64,000 nt of DNA from Promicromonospora sp. Populi (GTDB lineage Bacteria > Actinomycetota > Actinomycetes > Actinomycetales > Cellulomonadaceae), in NCBI RefSeq assembly GCF_041081105.1, contig NZ_CP163528.1, positions 868,001 to 932,000 on the forward strand, written 5' to 3'. Within the stretch, counting starts at the first letter, position 1; each line of letters opens with the position of its first letter. A program made the position numbers and the translations under genes. Under the pieces are notes generated by a model. It made no database searches and was not told the DNA's origin. It saw only the letters and a list, made by a program, of their open reading frames with translations. Of this stretch, positions 57,650 to 64,000 are shown in pieces.

Positions 57650-58444
57650 TCAGTCGGCGGGGATGTCGATCGTCCGTTCCTCCGTGGCCGCTGCCCGCAG
57701 CTCGTCGAGCGTGCTCGCGTCGATCTCCGGGTGGGCGTTGCCGAGGTTGTCCGCGACGATCGCTTCGACGACGGGCCAGGTGACCGCGCCGTCGTCGTGC
57801 ACATCGCCCAGGAACGCACTGTCGAACACGATGACCCACTCGGGCGGCGGCCAGGGCTCGGGACCCACGTGGTTCAGGAACAGCGCGACGTCGTCCAGCG
57901 CGAGCAGCTCCTCGGCCACCCGGTCCGGGTCCGCCGACCAGTCGATACTGATGTGCACCAGGATCGTCGCGCCCTCGAGCATCGTCAGGTCGCCCTGCGA
58001 GTCGACGACCTCATCGACCTCGAACGTCAGGTCGATCATCTCCAGGCTCGGATCGTCCGGCTCGCCGGCCTCCCAGTCGATGAACCGCCCGACGGCGGCG
58101 AGCTCGGAGGCATGCATGCCACCGGTGTATGTCACCGACGGCAGGGCATCCGTGATCGTCTCCGGGTACCAGGCGTAGTCGGTAGTGGGCGCGGGCATCG
58201 CGAGCACCTCGGCAAAGCCACCGCCACCGCCACCGCCACCGCTACTGCTACTGCTACTGCTACTGCTACTGCTACCGCTACTGCTACCGCTACTGCTACT
58301 GCTACCGCTACTGCTACTGCTACTGCTACCGCCACTGCCACCTGGGTCGGCCGTACCTGGGCCGGCGCACGCCGTCAGCAGGACGGTGGAGAACACCGCG
58401 GAGAACAGGCCGACGATCGGCGGGGAGAACATGGTCCGGCGCAT
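57650..58444 (-). CDS. Lipoprotein with a poly-Ser/poly-Gly linker
   Basis: A 264-residue putative lipoprotein. Signal: MRRTMFSPPIVGLFSAVFSTVLLTAC, lipobox LTAC with Cys26. Residues about 36-76 are almost only Ser and Gly from a trinucleotide repeat. The remaining acidic globular part (AWYPETITDALPSVTYTGG, ELAAVGRFIDWEAGEPDDPSLEMIDLTFEVDEV, WVIVFDSAFLGDVHDDGAVTW) is not a family I know. It is probably displayed on the outer face of the membrane with the Ser/Gly linker as a spacer. Monocistronic; its end faces the HAD gene. Confidence 0.75.
   Translation of the reverse strand: MRRTMFSPPIVGLFSAVFSTVLLTACAGPGTADPGGSGGSSSSSSSGSSSSSGSSSGSSSSSSSSSSSGGGGGGGGFAEVLAMPAPTTDYAWYPETITDALPSVTYTGGMHASELAAVGRFIDWEAGEPDDPSLEMIDLTFEVDEVVDSQGDLTMLEGATILVHISIDWSADPDRVAEELLALDDVALFLNHVGPEPWPPPEWVIVFDSAFLGDVHDDGAVTWPVVEAIVADNLGNAHPEIDASTLDELRAAATEERTIDIPAD
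58222..58341. repeat. Trinucleotide microsatellite inside the lipoprotein gene
   Basis: On the plus strand about 120 bases consist of GCTACT/GCTACC and ACCGCC steps; on the coding strand they read AGC/AGT Ser codons, then GGC/GGT Gly codons. Length changes by slippage would keep the frame and only change linker length. Confidence 0.85.
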
Positions 58445-58607
58445 CTCGGTCCTCCGACCGGTAGAGAACTGCTACATCGTCGCTGCCACGCCTTCTGACA
58501 CGGCCTCGATTGGATCTTCCCCCTTGCCTCCACTCTGTGCCGAGCGCCACTGCGCTTGCACACCACCCGACAACACGTCCTGGAGCCGCCGAACCTAGAC
58601 TGACCAG

Positions 58608-59630
58608 GTGCGTCTTCTCTTCGCAGGAACCCCCGAACCCGCCGTCGCCTCCCTGGAGGCCCTGATCGCCTCGCGCCACGAGGTCGTCGCCGTCCTCACA
58701 CGCGCAGACGCGCCGTCGGGCCGCGGCCGCAAGCTCACACCCAGCCCCGTGCGCGCCCGCGCAGAGGAAGCCGGGATACCGGTCATCACCGACGTCCCAC
58801 GCGGCGACGAGTTCATCACCAGACTGCGCGAGCTCGAGATCGACGCCGCCCCCGTAGTCGCATACGGCCACATCCTGCGACCCGCCGTCCTCGCCGTACC
58901 CCGCCACGGCTGGATCAACCTGCACTTCTCCGTACTGCCCGCCTGGCGCGGCGCCGCACCCGTGCAACGCGCCGTCATCGCCGGCGACCAGGTCACCGGC
59001 GCCACCACCTTCCTCCTCGACGAAGGCATGGACACCGGCCCCGTGCTCGGCACCGCCACCGAGACCATCCGCCCCACCGACACCACCGGCGACCTCCTCG
59101 GCCGCCTCGCAATCTCCGGCGCCGAGCTCCTCGTCGCCACCCTCGACGCCCTCGAGGACGGCACCATCCAGCCCCAGCCCCAGCCCACCGACGGCATCTC
59201 GCTGGCCCCCAAGCTCACCACCGACGACGCCCGCGTGACCTGGACCGACCCGGCGCTCGCGGTCGACCGGCAGGTGCGGGGCTGCACGCCCGCGCCGGGG
59301 GCGTGGACCACGCTGCCGGGGTTCGACGCCGACAGCAGCGCCCGCCTCGGCCTCGGCCCGGTCTCGCCGCGGCCAGAGATCACCGACCTGACGGCAGGCG
59401 AGGTGCGTGCGCTCAAGCACGAGGTCCTGGTCGGGACGGCGACGCACGCCGTCGCGCTCGGGGAGGTGCGGCCCGTCGGCAAGAAGGCGATGCCCGCACC
59501 GGACTGGGCCCGCGGCGCCGGCCGCGCGCTTGTCGAGGCCGGCCTCGTGCTCGGGGCGAGCCCGGCGTCACCGCCCGCGACGGCGGCCCCGCCCGCGTCC
59601 TCGACGAGCACGGCGCAGGTGTCGGCATGA
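58608..59630 (+). CDS. fmt: Methionyl-tRNA formyltransferase
   Basis: A 340-residue enzyme that formylates initiator Met-tRNA with 10-formyl-[23 protein letters not shown] opens the Rossmann domain; the catalytic Asn-His-Asp set is in [28 protein letters not shown] and [13 protein letters not shown]. The C-terminal domain is present ([16 protein letters not shown]). A Ser/Pro/Ala tail ends it. GTG 58608 is used. It overlaps rsmB by 4 bases. Confidence 0.96.
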   Translation: MRLLFAGTPEPAVASLEALIASRHEVVAVLTRADAPSGRGRKLTPSPVRARAEEAGIPVITDVPRGDEFITRLRELEIDAAPVVAYGHILRPAVLAVPRHGWINLHFSVLPAWRGAAPVQRAVIAGDQVTGATTFLLDEGMDTGPVLGTATETIRPTDTTGDLLGRLAISGAELLVATLDALEDGTIQPQPQPTDGISLAPKLTTDDARVTWTDPALAVDRQVRGCTPAPGAWTTLPGFDADSSARLGLGPVSPRPEITDLTAGEVRALKHEVLVGTATHAVALGEVRPVGKKAMPAPDWARGAGRALVEAGLVLGASPASPPATAAPPASSTSTAQVSA

Positions 59631-61348
59631 GCGGGTACGACGGCGACCGTGGTTCGGCAGGCGGTGACGGTTCGGTAGGCGGTGGCTCGGCGGGCGGCGG
59701 CGCGCGTGATGGTGGCGCGCGTGACGACAGCCGGGGCTTCGACCCCCGGCGCAACGACTCCGGCCGCCAGCGCTCGGCGTCCCGGTCTAGGGGCGACCGG
59801 TCCCGCACCTCGCAGGCTCCCTCGGAGCGGCGCAAACGCACCGACCCGGCGCGGATGGCTGCCTTCGACGTGCTGCGCGAGGTCGACGAGGCGGACGCAT
59901 ACGCGAACCTGGTGCTGCCCCCGCTCCTGCGTGAGCGGCACATCCGCGGTCGCGACGCCGGCTTTGCGACCGAGCTCGCCTACGGCACCCTGCGCCTGCG
60001 CGGCCGGTACGACGCGATCCTGGCGACGTGCGTGGACCGGCCCCTGCCCGGGCTGGACGCGGCGCTGCTGGACGTCCTGCGCCTCGGCGCCCACCAGCTC
60101 CTCGGGATGCGCGTGCCCGTGCACGCGGCGGTCTCCGAGACGGTCGGCCTCGCGCGCAACCGGGTCGGCGCCGGCCCTGCGCAGATGGTGAACGCTGTGC
60201 TGCGCCGCGTGTCGGAGCGGCCGCTGGAGGAGTGGCTGGCCGTGCTCGAGAAGGAGGCGCCGGACGCCCTGACGGGCCTCGCCGCCACGGAGTCGCACCC
60301 GCTGTGGATCGCCCGCGCGATGCGCGAGGCGCTGGCCGGCAACGGGCGGAGCGTGGACGAGATCGGCGAGCTGCTGGCCGCGGACAACGTCGCGCCACGC
60401 GTCACCCTGGTCGCGCGGCCGGGCTTGGTCGATGCGTCCGACGACGACGCCTGGGGCGACGTCGACCTCGTTGCCGGCCGGTGGGCGCCTACCGCACTGC
60501 GGCTGGAGGGTACGGACCCGGGGGCGATCCCCGCGGTGCGGGACGGCCTGGCGGGAGTGCAGGACGAGGGCTCGCAGCTCGTCACGCTTGCTCTGGCGGG
60601 CGCGCCGCTCGTGGGCGGGCTGGTCGGGGATGGTTCGGCCGCTGCGGACGAGACAGAACGTGCGGACGGTGCAGCGGATGCAGGCGGTGCCGCGGGTGCT
60701 GGCGGTGGGGCGGGTGCTGGCGGTGGGGCGGGCAGGGACGTGCGCTGGCTCGACCTGTGTGCGGGCCCCGGCGGCAAGGCAGCGCTGCTGGGAGCGCTGG
60801 CCGCCCAGCGTGGCGCGCGGCTGGTCGCCAACGAGGTGGCGCCGCACCGTGCCCGCCTCGTGGCCAACGCCCTGGCCGCACTGCCCGACTGCGCGGTCGA
60901 GGAGGTGCGCACCGGCGACGGCCGGGACATCGGCACCGAGGAGCCGGGGGCGTACGACCGGGTCCTCGTCGACGCGCCGTGCACCGGGCTGGGGGCACTC
61001 CGACGTCGGCCCGAGAGCCGGTGGCGGCGGACGCCGTCGGACCTCGCTGCCCTCACCTCGCTGCAGCGAGAGCTGCTCGCCTCGGCACTGGACGCCGTCC
61101 GGCCCGGGGGAGTGGTGGCCTACGTGACCTGCTCGCCGCACCTTGCCGAGACACAGCTAGTGGTCACCGACGTACTGAAGAAGCGCACGGACGTCGAGCG
61201 GCTCGACACGCCGGCCGTGGTGCGCTCGGTGGTGCGGGCCGGTGCAGGGGACGAGATCCCGCTGGCGGACCGTGACGACGTGCAGCTCTGGCCGCACGTC
61301 CACGGCACGGACGCGATGCACCTGACCCTGCTGCGCCGGACGGTCTGA
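59627..61348 (+). CDS. rsmB: 16S rRNA (cytosine(967)-C(5))-methyltransferase RsmB
   Basis: A 573-residue RNA m5C methyltransferase. A Gly/Arg/Ser-rich, probably disordered start of about 75 residues precedes the NusB-like RNA-binding domain ([30 protein letters not shown] through NAVLRRV). The SAM domain has [20 protein letters not shown], motif [22 protein letters not shown] and motif [16 protein letters not shown] with the two Cys. A Gly/Ala repeat (about 60660-60740) is inserted before the SAM motif. Start overlaps fmt. Confidence 0.94.
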   Translation: MSGYDGDRGSAGGDGSVGGGSAGGGARDGGARDDSRGFDPRRNDSGRQRSASRSRGDRSRTSQAPSERRKRTDPARMAAFDVLREVDEADAYANLVLPPLLRERHIRGRDAGFATELAYGTLRLRGRYDAILATCVDRPLPGLDAALLDVLRLGAHQLLGMRVPVHAAVSETVGLARNRVGAGPAQMVNAVLRRVSERPLEEWLAVLEKEAPDALTGLAATESHPLWIARAMREALAGNGRSVDEIGELLAADNVAPRVTLVARPGLVDASDDDAWGDVDLVAGRWAPTALRLEGTDPGAIPAVRDGLAGVQDEGSQLVTLALAGAPLVGGLVGDGSAAADETERADGAADAGGAAGAGGGAGAGGGAGRDVRWLDLCAGPGGKAALLGALAAQRGARLVANEVAPHRARLVANALAALPDCAVEEVRTGDGRDIGTEEPGAYDRVLVDAPCTGLGALRRRPESRWRRTPSDLAALTSLQRELLASALDAVRPGGVVAYVTCSPHLAETQLVVTDVLKKRTDVERLDTPAVVRSVVRAGAGDEIPLADRDDVQLWPHVHGTDAMHLTLLRRTV

Positions 61349-61361
61349 GCCGGGGGCTTGG

Positions 61362-61790
61362 TCAGACGCCCGCCGGCGGCCACACCCCGATGATCACGGC
61401 CATGACCAGGATCGTGACCAGCTCGTGCGCCAGGTTCAGGGTGGTGAGCGCGGGCGGGCGGCCCTCGAAGGCGTCGTGCGTGATCATGCGCGCCGCCGTG
61501 AATCCGATCCAGAGCAGGACGGCCGTGACGACGGCAGCCGTGAAGAAGGCGCCCTGGTAGAACTCCCACGCGATGTAGACGGAGCCCGCCAGCACCCAGG
61601 ACGTCAGGAAGCTGACGATGACCGTCGTGACGATGGGCCAGATCCCGGCCGCCTCGGCGGCCTTCGGGTCGACCTTCGCCAGGCGCATCCAGCGGGTGCC
61701 GAACACCTTGGGCGTGTACCAGATCGAGCCCACCACCAGCGTGGACAGGGTGGCCACGACCACTGCCCAGTAGTTCACCTCGGGGATCAT
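61362..61790 (-). CDS. DUF1761 domain-containing membrane protein
   Basis: A 142-residue protein with four transmembrane helices: MIPEVNYWAVVVATLSTLVVGSIWYTPKVFGTRWMRLAKV is the family-typical start, with the WY-x-P-x-x-FG-x-x-W pattern, and THDAFEGRPPALTTLNLAHELVTILVMAVIIG the end. Function is unknown. It is convergent with rsmB (13-base gap) and divergent from rpe. Confidence 0.88.
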   Translation of the reverse strand: MIPEVNYWAVVVATLSTLVVGSIWYTPKVFGTRWMRLAKVDPKAAEAAGIWPIVTTVIVSFLTSWVLAGSVYIAWEFYQGAFFTAAVVTAVLLWIGFTAARMITHDAFEGRPPALTTLNLAHELVTILVMAVIIGVWPPAGV

Positions 61791-61870
61791 CTTTGCTCCC
61801 GGTCCGTTGGGCGTGCGCGGTTCGGCGGTGCGAAGGAGTTTCAGCGGGAATCGCGCCCTAGGCTGGCATC

Positions 61871-62533
61871 ATGGCAGCACTCATCGCCCCCAGCATCCTT
61901 TCGGCGGACTTCGCGAACCTCGAGCGGGACCTCGGCCGGATCGCCGACGCGGACTACGCGCACGTCGACGTCATGGACAACCACTTCGTGCCGAACCTGA
62001 CGCTGGGGCTGCCGGTGTTCGAGCGCCTCGCCAAGGTGTCTCCGATTCCGCTGGACGCGCACCTGATGATCGAGAACCCCGACCTCTGGGCGCCCGCGTT
62101 CGCCGAGGCGGGGGCGGCGTCGGTCACGTTCCATGCGGAGGCCGCGCAAGCGCCCGTCCGCCTGGCTCGGGAGCTGCGGAAGCTCGGTTCGCGGGCGGGC
62201 ATCGCGCTGCGGCCGGCCACCCCCGTGGAGCCCTACCTGGACCTGCTGACGGAGATCGACATGATCCTCGTGATGACCGTCGAGCCGGGGTTCGGCGGGC
62301 AGTCGTTCATCGAGGGCACGCTGCCCAAGATCCGGCGCGCCCGGGAGGCCGTGAGCGAGTCCGGCCTCGACGTCTGGATCCAGGTCGACGGGGGAGTGTC
62401 TCGCGAGACGATCGAGCGCGCGGCCGAAGCCGGGGCGAACGTCTTCGTCGCGGGCTCCGCGGTGTTCGGGGCCGAGGACATCCCGGCCGAGATCGCGGCG
62501 CTCCGCGAGCTGGCGGCCAAGCACATCCACTGA
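61871..62533 (+). CDS. rpe: Ribulose-phosphate 3-epimerase
   Basis: A 220-residue TIM-barrel epimerase of the pentose phosphate pathway. Opening [18 protein letters not shown]; metal ligands in [21 protein letters not shown] (His, Asp) and [11 protein letters not shown] (His), and [32 protein letters not shown] (Asp). Length is normal. ATG 61871. The fmt-rsmB-rpe order is the usual actinobacterial one, interrupted by the DUF1761 gene. Confidence 0.97.
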   Translation: MAALIAPSILSADFANLERDLGRIADADYAHVDVMDNHFVPNLTLGLPVFERLAKVSPIPLDAHLMIENPDLWAPAFAEAGAASVTFHAEAAQAPVRLARELRKLGSRAGIALRPATPVEPYLDLLTEIDMILVMTVEPGFGGQSFIEGTLPKIRRAREAVSESGLDVWIQVDGGVSRETIERAAEAGANVFVAGSAVFGAEDIPAEIAALRELAAKHIH

Positions 62534-62699
62534 CGGGGTGGGCCGACGCCGGCCTGGTGCTTGCACGGTGAATGTTGGCGGATAGCTGCTCGGTGTCAGG
62601 CGACGCTTTCCACAACGATTAATAGTGTGCCAAGCGCGGTTCGACAAACTCGTACCTTTGGCCGATACGGTCGCCAGACCAGCCCCATAGTCTGGGGCC

Positions 62700-64000
62700 G
62701 TGCCCTCAGACCGACCCGTTCCAAGCCGCCGGACGCCGCTCGCCCGAGCGCGCCACGCCTGGTCCGCGGCCTGGGACGAGCCGCCGCCCGCCGATCCGCC
62801 GGTGCGCGTATGGCGGGACTCGGCACTGGTTGGGGTGCTGGTCCCGGCCCTGGTGATCGAGGGTCTGCTGCGGCCTGAGCTGCCGTGGCGCTGGCTGCAG
62901 GTGGCCGCGGCACTGGTCCTGGTGCCGACGCTGCTCTGGCGTCGGACGCACCCGTTGTTTCCCGTGGTGGCCACGACGGTGGTGTCGACTGCCCTGATGC
63001 TGGTCATGGGCAACGACGGCGACCTGATCACGGCGGTTTACGGCGCCGTCCTGGTCTACGCGCTGTTCAGGTGGGGGAGTGGGCGGCAGGCCCTGATCGG
63101 GGCTGGGCTGCTCGTCGGGGGGCTTGGCTTGACGTGGGCACTGGGACACGCCACGAGTGCTGACACGATCGGTGGGGCGTCGGTCGTCGCGATGCTCGCC
63201 GCGACGGGGCTGGCGGTCCGCTTCCGGTCTACGGCCCGGGAGCGTGCGCTCACGCAGGCGCGGGCCCAGGAGCGGGAGCGCATCGCCAGAGACATGCACG
63301 ACGTCGTGGGACACCACGTCTCGGGCATCGCCGTGCGGGCCCAGGCCGGCCTCGCCCAGGCCGAGGCGCTACGGCGCGGTCTTGGCGGCGAGCACGGCCG
63401 AGACGACGGCGGCACTGGGGACGACGGCGACGGCGGGGACCGCTTGGCGAGCCTCGACGACGACCCGTTGGTGGCGGCGCTCCGGGTCATCGAGGCCGAG
63501 GCAAGGAACACCCTCGTCGAGATGCGTGCCCTGGTCCGCACGCTGCGCGAGGACGAGCAGGGCCCGGACGGTGCGGCGCGAGTGCGCGTCTTTATCTCGC
63601 CCGCCAGCGCTGCTGCCAGAAACATAGCCAGCGGCGGCACCAGCGCCGATGACGGCATTGGCAATGGCACCGGCGAGCTCGGCCCGCGGGCCGCCGACGT
63701 CGTCCGGCTGGCCGCCGGGCCGCCCTCTCCCGTGATCGTCACGGTCCGAGGTGAGGTCGGGAGCGTCCGGGACGACGTCGGTGCGGCGGCCTACCGCATC
63801 GCGCAGGAGTCGGTCACCAACGCGCGCCGTCATGCACGCGGGCTGACGCGGATCGATGTCGGCCTCACGGTCGCCGGGGGAGCCCTCCGGCTGCGCGTCT
63901 GCGACGACGGGGAGCCGCTGACCGAGCCGTTCGTGCCGGGCAACGGGATCGCCGGGATGCGGGCCCGCGCCCAAGAGCTGGACGGTGACCTCACCGTCGG
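62700..64000 (+). CDS. Sensor histidine kinase (HisKA_3 type), cut by window edge
   Basis: From GTG 62700 a frame of 433 codons runs off the end. A short cytosolic start (PSDRPVPSRRTPLARARHAW) is followed by four to five transmembrane helices (about residues 48-165), then the dimerisation/phosphoacceptor box RERIARDMHDVVGHHVSG with His near residue 200. A Gly/Asp-rich insertion is followed by EARNTLVEMRALVRTLRE. The ATPase N-box AAYRIAQESVTNARRHARG and LRVCDDG with GNGIAGMRARAQELDG give the NarL-partner kinase type. The signal is unknown; a LuxR-family response regulator should follow outside. Confidence 0.88.
   Translation, partial: MPSDRPVPSRRTPLARARHAWSAAWDEPPPADPPVRVWRDSALVGVLVPALVIEGLLRPELPWRWLQVAAALVLVPTLLWRRTHPLFPVVATTVVSTALMLVMGNDGDLITAVYGAVLVYALFRWGSGRQALIGAGLLVGGLGLTWALGHATSADTIGGASVVAMLAATGLAVRFRSTARERALTQARAQERERIARDMHDVVGHHVSGIAVRAQAGLAQAEALRRGLGGEHGRDDGGTGDDGDGGDRLASLDDDPLVAALRVIEAEARNTLVEMRALVRTLREDEQGPDGAARVRVFISPASAAARNIASGGTSADDGIGNGTGELGPRAADVVRLAAGPPSPVIVTVRGEVGSVRDDVGAAAYRIAQESVTNARRHARGLTRIDVGLTVAGGALRLRVCDDGEPLTEPFVPGNGIAGMRARAQELDGDLTV

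Noticed and set aside
58185..58598. Leu/Pro-rich 137-residue protein on the plus strand
   Set aside because: It is the complement of the Ser/Gly repeat of the lipoprotein gene and has no sense outside the repeat.

Overview
The window is high-GC actinobacterial chromosome. The order of its housekeeping genes (rpsD, alaS, ruvX, mltG, aroE-aroC-aroK-aroB, aroQ, efp, nusB, pyrR-pyrB-pyrC-carA-carB-pyrF, mihF, gmk, rpoZ, coaBC, metK, priA, fmt, rsmB, rpe) and protein details such as the integration host factor MihF and a PriA without ATPase motifs point to Actinomycetota, most likely Micrococcales near Promicromonosporaceae/Cellulomonadaceae. This placement is inference from gene order and protein style, not from a marker search.

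Layout. 1-345: 5' part of a solute-binding lipoprotein gene (minus). 901-985: tRNA-Leu(GAG). 1.1-6.6 kb: NmrA-like reductase, two AI-2E-family membrane proteins, a GNAT acetyltransferase and RarA. 6.8-18.5 kb: rpsD, two small membrane proteins, alaS, ruvX, two tandem mltG paralogues and the shikimate genes aroE-C-K-B, many with 4-base overlaps. 18.5-32.2 kb: an accessory block between aroB and aroQ (lipid/ester hydrolases, lactate-oxidase-like flavoprotein, two MFS transporters, an ECF41 sigma factor with its own promoter motif, a DUF222/HNH endonuclease, and a SoxR/quinone-oxidoreductase pair with a SoxR box). 32.7-34.9 kb: a three-gene island between aroQ and efp. 35-38.6 kb: efp, nusB, an MFS gene and an SRPBCC/ArsR pair. 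38.6-48.6 kb: pyr operon with a PyrR-binding loop at its start. 48.6-62.5 kb: SGNH esterase, then mihF-gmk-rpoZ-coaBC-metK-priA-HAD, a poly-Ser lipoprotein, fmt-rsmB, DUF1761 and rpe. 62.7-64 kb: 5' part of a sensor histidine kinase.

The most interesting locus is the island at 32734-34882. A SatD-family protein, whose N-terminal domain carries sequence landmarks of class III nucleotide cyclases and whose C-terminus is a helix-turn-helix, is encoded with a membrane protein whose C-terminal part resembles that of SatD-linked DUF3307 proteins. Divergent from them is a three-helix membrane protein resembling the Pycsar effector family (PycTM/DUF5706). They share an AT-rich intergenic region with repeated TTAAG/CTTAA half-sites. 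I read this as a possible Pycsar-like signalling or immunity module; this is a hypothesis from motifs read by eye.

Other notable points: a 29-base copy of the tRNA-Leu 3' end forms the last codons of an MFS gene; three genes (carA, the HNH gene, a Gly-rich membrane protein gene) show the same kind of single-base-loss frameshift next to G/C runs, which suggests consensus errors; long perfect or near-perfect palindromes sit between genes; and short degenerate tandem repeats recur in protein linkers, protein tails and short intergenic gaps, even inside pyr enzymes.
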